A DNA stretch of 7,033 nucleotides from an uncultured Clostridium sp. GTDB taxonomy: Bacteria > Bacillota > Clostridia > Lachnospirales > Lachnospiraceae. The stretch is from NCBI GenBank assembly GCA_958442925.1, contig CAUCIO010000115.1, positions 1-7,033 on the forward strand, read 5' to 3'. Numbering within the stretch: the stretch's first letter is position 1; the number at the start of each line of letters is the position of its first letter. Below, in pieces: positions 1-6,032 of the stretch. The notes beneath the pieces were generated by a model. That model saw nothing but the letters and a program-made list of their open reading frames with translations, was not told the origin of the DNA and ran no database searches. The position numbers and the translations under genes were made by a program.

Positions 1-85
1 AATTCTGCTCTGCAGAATTCTCCGCCTGCGGCGGGCTGCTTCGGCAGCATAATACCGCTTTGCCGCAGTGCGGTTCCTGCAGAGC
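1..85. repeat. Composite palindromic intergenic repeat (hairpin cluster)
   Basis: This non-coding stretch is packed with short perfect inverted repeats. AATTCTGC (1-8) pairs with GCAGAATT (12-19). CCGCC (22-26) pairs with GGCGG (30-34). GCTGC (35-39) pairs with GCAGC (44-48) around a TTCG loop. CCGC (63-66) pairs with GCGG (70-73). An outer pair GCTCTGCAG (7-15) / CTGCAGAGC (77-85) encloses the last three hairpins. Read as plus-strand RNA, the third hairpin is a cUUCGg tetraloop. The pattern resembles REP/MITE-like palindromic repeats scattered between genes of gut clostridia, but copy number cannot be judged from one window. It lies between the T-box terminator and the gene that leader controls, and may continue past the left edge. 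Confidence 0.6.
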
Positions 86-86
86 A

Positions 87-127
87 TTTTTTATTTCATA
101 GGACGTCTTTTCCTATGAAACAAAAAA
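87..127 (-). repeat. Long A/U-flanked inverted repeat after the T-box terminator
   Basis: Read as minus-strand RNA, the U-run of the T-box terminator (127-122), then G121 and UUUCAUAGGA (120-111), can pair with UCCUAUGAAA (103-94), U93 and an A-run (92-87). This gives a 17-bp stem with one G-U wobble and a 7-nt loop. On the plus strand the same position would be an A-C mismatch, so the structure favours minus-strand transcripts. It has no U-run after the stem and so is not a conventional terminator. It could be the edge of the neighbouring palindromic repeat, or a structure made only in read-through transcripts. Confidence 0.6.
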
Positions 128-164
128 ACTCCATCCTCTGAATCGCAGATCCAAAGGACGGAGT
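122..164 (-). terminator. Intrinsic terminator of the T-box leader
   Basis: In the RNA sense, ACUCCGUCCU (164-155) pairs with AGGAUGGAGU (137-128) in a 10-bp stem with one G-U pair, followed by a run of seven U (128-122, the first also closing the stem). It lies directly after the T-box core, which forms the competing antiterminator when uncharged tRNA is bound. The upstream transport/peptidase operon has no terminator of its own, so this hairpin may also stop its read-through transcripts. Confidence 0.9.
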
Positions 165-436
165 TATATTTCCGTGGTACCACCTTAGTTCGAAAAGAAG
201 CTCGCGCCTCTTTCCCTCACAGAGTACAGCTTCCTATACTCCTGCCGCTGTAACGTGCGGCAATCACGCTGCAGCCTACGCAGAACATCCTCCCTTCCGG
301 AATCTGCTCCTTCGGTGCAGGGCTCCGGGATGTATTCGCAGATTCTTCCTCCAGGCGCCTCTCACCATCCGGCTGCTCTCTGTCTGGGGTGTAAAACAGC
401 TACTTCTTCCCGTCACTGCCTTCTATCAGATTTTAC
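122..436 (-). promoter_or_regulatory. T-box riboswitch leader, probable Tyr (UAC) specifier
   Basis: This is a leader RNA that binds uncharged tRNA and switches a terminator to an antiterminator. The T-box core at 171-190 reads AACTAAGGTGGTACCACGGA in the RNA sense, with the UGGN bulge that pairs with the tRNA NCCA end at 179-182 (UGGU, which fits an A discriminator). In Stem I, GGGA (411-408) pairs with UCCC (330-327). The specifier loop between them carries AGUA (404-401) on one side and GAA-UAC-A (337-331) on the other. The codon after GAA and before the conserved A is UAC, pointing to tRNA-Tyr. The GGTGAGAG distal-loop motif lies near 359-366. The regulated gene is off the left edge, plausibly tyrS or a tyrosine synthesis or uptake gene. 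Frame alternatives (AAU Asn, ACA Thr) fit less well. Confidence 0.9.
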
Positions 437-442
437 TCCCCC

Positions 443-471
443 ATTGTACGTGGTTTCCCCAGGAAAGTCAA
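443..471 (-). promoter_or_regulatory. Sigma-A promoter of the T-box leader
   Basis: On the minus strand, TTGACT (466-471) and TACAAT (443-448) are separated by exactly 17 bp, which is near consensus. Transcription should start around 436, just ahead of the T-box Stem I. The -35 lies only 18 bp beyond the stop codon of the yfcC-like gene on the same strand. Confidence 0.85.
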
Positions 472-488
472 GCCTGTAAATCAAGAAT

Positions 489-2000
489 TTAGGCAAATCC
501 AATCATAACCGCAAGAATCACTGCTGCAGAGGCGAACACAAATAAAAGCGCCTGGAATTTAATCTGGAACTTAGCCCACTGTCCCCACTCCAGTCTAGCT
601 GCTGCCAAGGCGCCCAGAAGGCATCCGGAGGTAGGTACAATAAAATTAGTAAATGCGTCGCCCAGCTGGAAAGCCAGAACGGCTGTCTGTCTGGAAACTC
701 CGACAATATCAGCTAACGGAGCCATAATCGGCATGGTAAGCGCTGCCTGTCCGGATCCGGAAACTACGAAGAAGTTGAAGACTGACTGGAATACATACAT
801 GAGCCAGGCAGAAACCATGGGCGGAAGTCCTTTCATGCTCTCTCCGATAGTATGAAGAATCGTATTTAAGACCGTTCCGTCTGTGGCACTTGTGCCGCCC
901 AGCACCAGAATAATGCCCTGAGCCATACCTACGCAGAGAGCCGCACCCAGCAGGTCAGCCGCACCCTTGTCAAAGGATTTGGCAATATCGTTCAGCTCCA
1001 TGCCGTTTAACTTAAACACAACGCCGATAATTCCGGCTACAAAGCCCATTACAAAGAACTGAGAGGCAATCTCAGGAATGTAGTATCCCTTTGCGAGCAC
1101 GCCCCAGATCGTCCAGATAATCGTCGCTAAAAGAGTCAGAAGCACCAGCTTATGCCCCAGAGTAAAGGGAAGGTTTTCCCTGCCTTCTGCACTGAATTCA
1201 TTTCTGTAGTAGGCATCTGACTCATAGGCCACAGACAGCCTTGGATTTTTCTTGATTTTCGCCGCATAGCGCATAGTAAACACAATGGCCAGCCCTGTAA
1301 AGAACACCCACAGTCCAATTCGGAAAGCAGCTCCCGACATAACCGGAATTCCTGCTATTCCCTGAGCCACTGCCAGACTGAATGGATTCATCCAGGAGGT
1401 TCCAAAGCCAATCTGTGTCGCCACATAGGAGCAGACCACGCCCACCACTGCGTCGTAGCCCATAGCTACGAACATGGGAACCAGAATCATGACAAAGGGA
1501 AGCGCCTCCTCCCCCATGCCGAACACCGCTCCGCCCAGTGAAAACAGGGTGATAAGAACAGGTATCAGAAGGATTTCCCTGCCCTTTGCAAGTGAAATCA
1601 CTCTCATAATCCCTGCATCCACTGCCCCTGTTCTGAGGACGATTCCGAAAGCTCCGCCTACTACCAGGATAAAGGCAATAATGCCCACAGCCGTGCCGTT
1701 CTTATCTCCTACTGTCAGTCCCTCAAATACAAAGTTCAAGATACCCTGGCCGCCAAAATCTTCCGTTCCCCAGAGAGGAGCCGCCTTGGTCACTTTGTTT
1801 CCATTTTCATCCAGCACATACTCAAAGCTGTCCGGATCCAGAACTGTCTTGGTTTTTTCCACCCCGTCCTGCATATAGGTAATCTCTTTTTCCTGGTACG
1901 TTCCCAGAGGAATAAAGAGGGTCATCAGAGCTGCCGCGCAGATTACCAGGAAAATAATAATATACGTATGAGGCATCTGAAATGTCTTCTTCTTTTCCAT
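489..2000 (-). CDS. YfcC family / C4-dicarboxylate anaerobic carrier-like membrane transporter
   Basis: This is a 503-residue polytopic membrane protein of the YfcC / DcuC-like family (ion-transporter superfamily). The N-terminus MEKKKTFQMPHTY followed at once by a membrane segment (about 13-31) is typical of the family. A polar, probably extracellular loop covers about 35-95. Many hydrophobic segments follow, around 104-122, 143-160, 165-181, 185-200, 225-243, 283-303, 313-329, 347-368, 395-415, 440-465 and 482-502. Conserved-looking signatures are GMGEEALPF (161-169), NPFSLAVAQ (205-213), SGSGQAALTMPIMAPLAD (414-431) and DAFTNFIVPTSG (448-459). The length fits the family. It is the last gene of an operon, 16 bp after the iadA-like gene, with a modest purine-rich ribosome binding site (AGAAAGAGAG). 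Substrates of YfcC proteins are poorly defined. The context suggests an amino acid, dicarboxylate or small peptide linked to the two peptidases. No terminator is visible after it. Confidence 0.9.
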   Translation of the reverse strand: MEKKKTFQMPHTYIIIFLVICAAALMTLFIPLGTYQEKEITYMQDGVEKTKTVLDPDSFEYVLDENGNKVTKAAPLWGTEDFGGQGILNFVFEGLTVGDKNGTAVGIIAFILVVGGAFGIVLRTGAVDAGIMRVISLAKGREILLIPVLITLFSLGGAVFGMGEEALPFVMILVPMFVAMGYDAVVGVVCSYVATQIGFGTSWMNPFSLAVAQGIAGIPVMSGAAFRIGLWVFFTGLAIVFTMRYAAKIKKNPRLSVAYESDAYYRNEFSAEGRENLPFTLGHKLVLLTLLATIIWTIWGVLAKGYYIPEIASQFFVMGFVAGIIGVVFKLNGMELNDIAKSFDKGAADLLGAALCVGMAQGIILVLGGTSATDGTVLNTILHTIGESMKGLPPMVSAWLMYVFQSVFNFFVVSGSGQAALTMPIMAPLADIVGVSRQTAVLAFQLGDAFTNFIVPTSGCLLGALAAARLEWGQWAKFQIKFQALLFVFASAAVILAVMIGFA

Positions 2001-2016
2001 GTTTCACACTCTCTTT

Positions 2017-3189
2017 CTAATACTCAAAGGTTCCCCGTTTTAAAACCTGCCCCTCTGAAACCATAAGCTGGCCCTTGGCCAGAACACTGCTGATTTCCAG
2101 CGTATCCGAATCAGATAACACCAGATCTGCATCTGCACATTCGGCAATTCTCCCCTTATGGGGAAGCTTCAGAAGAAAGGCAGGATTTTCTGTAACAGCC
2201 CGCAAAGCGTCTTCCAGATCCACCCCATCCTGCTTAACCGCATCTCTCATCTCTCTGTAAATAGAAGAAACCTTTCCCACACCCAGATGCAGGAAATTGC
2301 CTTTCGCGTCAAAAACAGGCAGACTTCCCTGGCCGTCAGAGGAAAATGTCACATGATCAGCAGGCACACCTGCGTCCAGAGCCATCTTGAGCCCTGTGCT
2401 GGCCTTCACCTCCTCCGGATCCAGAAAATCCGGATCGGAACTGGCAGTCAGATCAATATAGCCTCCCAGAGTCTTCGCATAGTCAATGCCGTCCTCCATC
2501 AGACTCCGGCTCCTGTTAATGTGGGTCGGAAGCATATTGGAAGCTGGAATCTGCGTCTCTTTCAGCACATAGCGCAGGTAGGAAAGCTGCTCCTTTCCAT
2601 CGCCCAGGTGAATATTTACCAGTCCTGCCTTGCCCGACAGAATACCTCCAACCCTGGTGTCAGCCACAATCCTTGCAAATTCTTCTTTTGACGGCTGGGA
2701 GGAACGGTGATCTGAAACGGCAATTTCTCCTGTTCCCACTGCCTTGTCAATGAGAATCAGGTCGTCCATGATATTTCCTGTCAGCGTCCGCACCGGAACC
2801 TGGTAGGAACCCGTATAAATATACGTGGTGATCCCCTCCTCCTCCAATCCCCTGGCCTTGGCAATGAGATTTGTCATGGTTCTGGTCGTCCCGTCTGTTC
2901 CGAGACAGCCCACAATAGTAGTCACGCCTCCCTCCAGGGCGTCACTGAGCATCAGCTCCGGCGTTCTCGTCCTGTAGCCGCCCTCTCCGCCTCCGCCCAG
3001 AATGTGAACATGAGCGTCGATCAGGCCTGGCATCAGAATCTTTCTTCTGCCGTCAATTACCTCTACTCCATAGGTCTCCTCTGCCGGAAGATTTTCCCCG
3101 ATTTTTAAAATCTTTGTTCCACCCACCAGCACATCCTGAATTCCCATGTCCTGCGGAGCGAACACATGAGCCCCTTTTATTAAAATCAT
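2017..3189 (-). CDS. iadA: Isoaspartyl (beta-aspartyl) dipeptidase-like metallohydrolase, amidohydrolase superfamily
   Basis: IadA hydrolyses beta-aspartyl dipeptides, clearing isomerised Asp/Asn residues. The protein has 390 residues, the family's usual length, from an ATG behind AGAAGAGGG. Visible active-site elements are HVH (H60, H62) in DAHVHILGGGGEGG, TRTPE (E78), TGSYQVP (Y129), SDHRS (R162), NIHLGD (H194), PTHINR (H223, R226) and SSDGQGS (D285). They match, in order, the metal-binding and substrate-binding residues described for the E. coli enzyme. A notable difference is E155, seven residues before R162, where E. coli has the carboxylated bridging Lys162 (from memory of that sequence). 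A Glu bridge is known in other amidohydrolase subtypes, so the protein is probably active. It follows pcp by 27 bp and precedes the carrier by 16 bp. The fold is certain; beta-aspartyl dipeptides are the likely but unproven substrate. Confidence 0.93.
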   Translation of the reverse strand: MILIKGAHVFAPQDMGIQDVLVGGTKILKIGENLPAEETYGVEVIDGRRKILMPGLIDAHVHILGGGGEGGYRTRTPELMLSDALEGGVTTIVGCLGTDGTTRTMTNLIAKARGLEEEGITTYIYTGSYQVPVRTLTGNIMDDLILIDKAVGTGEIAVSDHRSSQPSKEEFARIVADTRVGGILSGKAGLVNIHLGDGKEQLSYLRYVLKETQIPASNMLPTHINRSRSLMEDGIDYAKTLGGYIDLTASSDPDFLDPEEVKASTGLKMALDAGVPADHVTFSSDGQGSLPVFDAKGNFLHLGVGKVSSIYREMRDAVKQDGVDLEDALRAVTENPAFLLKLPHKGRIAECADADLVLSDSDTLEISSVLAKGQLMVSEGQVLKRGTFEY

Positions 3190-3216
3190 ACAGCATTTCC
3201 CTCTTCTTTCTGATGT

Positions 3217-3876
3217 CTAAAAAATAGTGCCCACAGCTTCATGCAAGTCGCCATGCTTCCCTTTTTCGCGCAAAGCCTCCGCCGCCTCTTCCAGAGCCGC
3301 AGACAGAGCCTCTGTCAGCACTTCCCGCTTCATAAAGGGCTGCCCTGCCAAAGCCTCCTCCATGGTTTCATCATATGGCACATGGATGAAACAGCATCTC
3401 ATGGACGGATATCTGGATGAAGCCAGATAAAGCCCTGTGTACAGCGCTGCATTGCATACGAAGGTTCCGGCTGAATAGGATACACAGGAGGCAATCCCTC
3501 TGCGTTCCACTGCCTTAGCCATACGCTTGACAGGAAATGTAGAAAAATACGCAGTATCTCCATCAGGACGCACCGGCATATCAAATGGCTGAAAACCATC
3601 GTTATCCGGAATCCTCGCCTCCATCAGATTAATACCTACCCGTTCTATGCTCACTTTGTCCTCTCCTCCAGCCAGCCCCACGCAGATAAGCCCATCCGGT
3701 CTTTCTCTTTCTATGGCAGCCTCCAGGGGAGCTGAAAAACGTCGGAAGGAAACCGGCAGTTTCAGCTTTACAATCTGAACGCCTCCCACTGTCTCCGGAA
3801 GGGCCGCCGCCGCATCCCAGGATGGATTTGAACGGTGGGTTCCAAAAGGTTCAAACCCCGTCAACAAAATTTTCAT
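3217..3876 (-). CDS. pcp: Pyroglutamyl-peptidase I (pyrrolidone-carboxylate peptidase, family C15)
   Basis: This cytosolic cysteine peptidase removes N-terminal pyroglutamate from peptides. The protein has 219 residues, normal for bacterial Pcp, and opens with MKILLTGFEPFG. The catalytic triad is visible: Glu78 in SIERVGIN, Cys141 in SAGTFVCNAALY and His165 in FIHVPYD. These lie three residues before the Glu81/Cys144/His168 numbering known for Bacillus Pcp. The ATG is preceded by a strong GGGAGGA site (3881-3887 on the plus strand) at good spacing, so the start is firm. It is the first gene of an operon with the iadA-like hydrolase and the YfcC carrier, read from the promoter at 3950-3978. 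The set suggests salvage of modified peptides. Confidence 0.96.
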   Translation of the reverse strand: MKILLTGFEPFGTHRSNPSWDAAAALPETVGGVQIVKLKLPVSFRRFSAPLEAAIERERPDGLICVGLAGGEDKVSIERVGINLMEARIPDNDGFQPFDMPVRPDGDTAYFSTFPVKRMAKAVERRGIASCVSYSAGTFVCNAALYTGLYLASSRYPSMRCCFIHVPYDETMEEALAGQPFMKREVLTEALSAALEEAAEALREKGKHGDLHEAVGTIF

Positions 3877-3949
3877 CGTATCCTCCCTGTCTGGAAGGTC
3901 TGTGCCCTGATATCAGAGAACAAACCTGTTGTACAGATAATCCCGAAGT

Positions 3950-3978
3950 ATTCTAACATAAAACATGGAAAAAGTCAT
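3950..3978 (-). promoter_or_regulatory. Promoter of the pcp-iadA-yfcC operon
   Basis: On the minus strand, ATGACT (3973-3978) and TAGAAT (3950-3955) are 17 bp apart. A TG one base before the -10 makes an extended -10 (TGTTAGAAT). The A/T-rich stretch at 3979-4020, upstream of the -35, could act as an UP element. The predicted start near 3943 leaves a leader of about 67 nt before pcp, with no clear regulatory structure. Confidence 0.7.
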
Positions 3979-4070
3979 GCCTTTTCGTAAATTTATTCAT
4001 GGTTTTTTTATAAATATGAATCAACTCACAGAGGAAGCAAATTTTTCCTTTTCTTCTTCCTGCATGGCAA

Positions 4071-4099
4071 TTGACTTTTTCCTTTCTCTCCCGTATAAT
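4071..4099 (+). promoter_or_regulatory. Promoter of the tRNA-Leu gene
   Basis: TTGACT (4071-4076) and a perfect TATAAT (4094-4099) are separated by 17 bp. Initiation near 4106 would give a precursor with only a few extra 5' bases before the mature tRNA at 4111. The near-consensus sequence fits a highly expressed stable RNA. The 3979-4070 stretch between this and the divergent pcp promoter is A/T-rich and shows no gene. Confidence 0.9.
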
Positions 4100-4110
4100 A
4101 AAACACATCT

Positions 4111-4190
4111 GCGGGTATGGCGGAATTGGCAGACGCGCCAGATTTAGGTTCTGGTGGGAGACCGTGCAGGTTCAAGTCCTGTTACCCGCA
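4111..4190 (+). tRNA. tRNA-Leu (anticodon UAG)
   Basis: Acceptor arm GCGGGTA (4111-4117) pairs perfectly with TACCCGC (4183-4189), with discriminator A4190. The anticodon stem CCAGA (4138-4142) / TCTGG (4150-4154) encloses the loop TTTAGGT, giving anticodon TAG (4145-4147), which reads CUA and probably other CUN leucine codons. A variable arm (about 4155-4165) and a T arm with TTCAAGT follow, as expected of a class II tRNA. No CCA is encoded, so the end must be added by tRNA nucleotidyltransferase. It is a single-gene unit with its own promoter and terminator. Confidence 0.96.
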
Positions 4191-4197
4191 TTCTACG

Positions 4198-4240
4198 GCG
4201 TGAAATCAGAACTGCATCCCTTTGATTTCACGCTATTTTT
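4198..4240 (+). terminator. Intrinsic terminator after tRNA-Leu
   Basis: A perfect 11-bp stem GCGTGAAATCA (4198-4208) / TGATTTCACGC (4223-4233), with a 14-nt loop, is followed by TATTTTT. It starts 8 bases after the mature tRNA end and isolates the tRNA from ychF. Confidence 0.9.
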
Positions 4241-4290
4241 GTATATCAGGGCATAATCAAGTGTTTACATTGAATATTTAGCTGATGCGA

Positions 4291-4319
4291 TTGAAAAAGA
4301 GGTGTCCTTATGCTATACT
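4291..4319 (+). promoter_or_regulatory. Promoter of ychF
   Basis: TTGAAA (4291-4296) and TATACT (4314-4319) are 17 bp apart, with a TG one base before the -10 (TGCTATACT, extended -10). Transcription from about 4326 leaves an unusually long leader of roughly 147 nt before the ychF start. Confidence 0.8.
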
Positions 4320-4325
4320 TTATAT

Positions 4326-4472
4326 TTGCGTTAAACTCTTTTGCATCAGAAACAGAGTTTATTTGAAACAGCTGTATCCATGATTAAAAAGGTGCAATAC
4401 ACCATGTAATAAAAACAGAAAGAAAGGCAGGAACCTGTAAAAATAAGGGTTTCTGAACAGGTGAAACGAAAT
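4326..4472 (+). promoter_or_regulatory. Structured 5' leader of ychF
   Basis: The untranslated leader contains a 7-bp hairpin TAAACTC (4332-4338) / GAGTTTA (4355-4361) and a small hairpin GGTG (4391-4394) / CACC (4400-4403). A 6-bp pairing ACCTGT (4433-4438) / ACAGGT (4457-4462) covers part of the ychF ribosome binding site. These could modulate translation, but the stems are short. It matches no riboswitch class I recognise. Confidence 0.35.
4459..4464 (+). promoter_or_regulatory. Ribosome binding site deciding the ychF start
   Basis: AGGTGA lies 8-9 bases before ATG 4473. The in-frame GTG at 4461 falls inside this site, so it cannot be the start served by it. The ATG at 4473 gives the expected MKLGIVGLPNVGKST N-terminus. 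Confidence 0.8.
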
Positions 4473-5570
4473 ATGAAATTAGGTATCGTAGGTTTACCCA
4501 ATGTAGGAAAAAGTACGCTTTTTAACTCTCTGACCAAGGCCGGCGCAGAATCTGCCAACTACCCCTTCTGCACTATTGATCCAAACGTAGGCGTAGTTCC
4601 TGTTCCGGACGAGAGACTGCAGAAGCTGGCTGATCTCTATCACTCTGCTAAAATCACACCGGCTGTTATCGAGTTTGTCGATATTGCCGGACTGGTAAAG
4701 GGCGCGTCCAAAGGCGAGGGCCTGGGCAACCAGTTCCTGTCCAATATCCGCGAGGTAGATGCCATTGTCCATGTAGTCCGCTGCTTTGAGGATCCTAACG
4801 TGGTTCACGTAGACGGAAGCGTCAACCCGCTGCGTGATATTGAAACCATTGACCTGGAACTTATTTTCTCTGATATGGAGATTCTGGAGCGCCGTATTGC
4901 CAAAACCACAAAGAGCGCCATGGGAAATAAGGCGCTGGCGAAAGAGCTTGAAATCTTAAAGGCCATGTATGCCCATCTGGAGGAAGGCAGGCTGGCCAGA
5001 AGCTATGAAACAGAGGATGAGGATGAGCTGGCATTTATCGCCTCCTTAAACCTTCTCACCTGGAAGCCGGTAATTTTCGCCGCCAATGTAGCTGAAGACG
5101 AGCTGGCTGACGACGGAGCTTCCAACGAGTACGTACAGGCAGTGAGAACATTCGCCGCTGAAAACGGAAGGGAAGTATTCGTCATCTGCGCTCAGATTGA
5201 ACAGGAAATTGCCGAGCTGGACGATGATGAGAAGAAGATGTTCTTAGAGGATCTGGGACTGACTGAGTCAGGACTTGACAAACTGATCGCTGCCAGCTAC
5301 CGTCTGTTAGGCCTGATCAGCTATCTGACAGCCGGAGAAACTGAGACCAGGGCCTGGACCATCAAGGTGGGCACAAAAGCGCCTCAGGCAGCCGGAAAAA
5401 TTCACTCTGATTTCGAACGAGGCTTTATCAAGGCTGAGGTTGTAAATTACCAGGATCTGTTAGACTGCGGAACCTACACAGCTGCCAAGGAAAAAGGTCT
5501 GGTCCGCATGGAGGGCAAGGAATACGTAGTAAAGGACGGAGATGTGGTTCTGTTCCGTTTTAACGTATAG
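4473..5570 (+). CDS. ychF: Redox-regulated ATPase YchF (Obg-like P-loop NTPase, OLA1 family)
   Basis: YchF is a universally conserved P-loop NTPase of the Obg group that prefers ATP. It is cytosolic, associates with ribosomes and is linked to translation and oxidative-stress responses. From ATG 4473 the protein has 365 residues, the normal size. The P-loop GLPNVGKST is at 7-15. The G3 motif DIAGLVKG starts at 70. The G4 position reads NVAE (205-208) instead of the NKxD of true GTPases, which is the family's hallmark of ATP use. H112 in VVHVDG probably corresponds to the catalytic histidine of E. coli YchF. A helical insert (about 125-185) follows the first half of the G domain. A C-terminal TGS domain runs from about 280 (LISYLTAGETETRAWTI to the end). 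It is a single gene with its own promoter, leader and terminator, convergent with the genes to its right. Confidence 0.97.
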   Translation: MKLGIVGLPNVGKSTLFNSLTKAGAESANYPFCTIDPNVGVVPVPDERLQKLADLYHSAKITPAVIEFVDIAGLVKGASKGEGLGNQFLSNIREVDAIVHVVRCFEDPNVVHVDGSVNPLRDIETIDLELIFSDMEILERRIAKTTKSAMGNKALAKELEILKAMYAHLEEGRLARSYETEDEDELAFIASLNLLTWKPVIFAANVAEDELADDGASNEYVQAVRTFAAENGREVFVICAQIEQEIAELDDDEKKMFLEDLGLTESGLDKLIAASYRLLGLISYLTAGETETRAWTIKVGTKAPQAAGKIHSDFERGFIKAEVVNYQDLLDCGTYTAAKEKGLVRMEGKEYVVKDGDVVLFRFNV

Positions 5571-5595
5571 AGCGTATTATTTCAGTAAAATCAGT

Positions 5596-5646
5596 AAAAA
5601 CCCCGGCGCTGCTGTCGTTCACTGACATGCAGTACCGGGGTTTTTT
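5596..5646. terminator. Bidirectional terminator between ychF and the DUF1292 gene
   Basis: AAAAACCCCGG (5596-5606) pairs with CCGGGGTTTTT (5635-5645), and an inner helix CTGCTGTC (5609-5616) / GACATGCAG (5624-5632) has a one-base bulge. The plus strand ends in six T, and the minus-strand reading ends in five T, so the hairpin can stop both ychF and the convergent minus-strand transcript. Confidence 0.93.
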
Positions 5647-5676
5647 ATCCTGCAGCTTCTGTGCCGCAGAAATTAT

Positions 5677-6012
5677 TTAGTCGTCTAAGTCGTCCTCGCT
5701 TACAAGCTCGTCGTACTCCTGCTCGTCTAACAGCTCGTCGAAAGCGTCAGCTACTACCTCATACTCATCGTCATCTTCGATGTTCTCCAGATTCGGAGCG
5801 CCATTCTCGTCCTCTGTATAGCGGTACAGATATACCTCTCCCTCCTCGCTGTCCTCATCGTCCATCGGAAGCAGGGCGATGTACTCCTTATCTCCTGCAG
5901 GGAAGATTGTGAGGACCACGCACTCCAGCTCTCTTCCATCATCTAAAGTGAGGGTAACTGTCATCTCCTCCTCGTTTTCTGCATCCGGGTTTACGTTCTT
6001 GTTCTCAGCCAT
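5677..6012 (-). CDS. DUF1292 domain-containing protein (small acidic protein)
   Basis: This 111-residue, strongly acidic protein has long Asp/Glu runs, especially residues 75-111. The central region TLDDGRELECVVLTIF - DKEYIALLPMDD - GEVYLYRYTED - LENIEDDDEYEVVADAFDELL follows the order I associate with DUF1292 (YrzB-like) proteins of Firmicutes. Their function is unknown. There is no signal peptide or membrane segment, so it is cytosolic. The ATG follows AGGTAAGGA at good spacing. In many Firmicutes DUF1292 genes sit near ruvX/ireB; here the neighbour upstream is an unrelated membrane protein 64 bp away. It may have its own promoter (6033-6061) or be the last gene of the cobO operon. It ends at the bidirectional terminator shared with ychF. 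Confidence 0.88.
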   Translation of the reverse strand: MAENKNVNPDAENEEEMTVTLTLDDGRELECVVLTIFPAGDKEYIALLPMDDEDSEEGEVYLYRYTEDENGAPNLENIEDDDEYEVVADAFDELLDEQEYDELVSEDDLDD

Positions 6013-6032
6013 ATCGTTCCTTACCTTTCCAT

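Noticed and set aside
1..87. Minus-strand open frame starting at ATG 87-85 and running off the left edge
   Set aside because: There is no ribosome binding site (only A-rich sequence precedes it), and the translation is Arg/Ala repeats dictated by the hairpin cluster. It is not a credible start of the T-box-regulated gene.
255..479. 74-codon plus-strand open frame
   Set aside because: It lies antisense over the T-box leader and its promoter, has Ser/Pro/Arg-rich low-complexity content and lacks a convincing ribosome binding site. The RNA structure explains the sequence.
1474..2691. Plus-strand frames of 134 and 177 codons opposite the carrier and the iadA-like gene
   Set aside because: They are antisense to genes with strong family signatures and show no motifs or ribosome binding sites of their own.
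3965..4256. Two overlapping short plus-strand frames
   Set aside because: Both run through the tRNA-Leu gene and its promoter, so they are chance frames.
4380..4409. Nine-codon upstream frame in the ychF leader (ATG 4380 to TAA 4409)
   Set aside because: It has no recognisable ribosome binding site and no run of a regulatory amino acid, so a leader-peptide role is not supported.
4461..4472. GTG 4461 as the start of ychF
   Set aside because: It would add MKRN before the conserved MKLGIVG start, and the GTG is part of the AGGTGA site serving ATG 4473.
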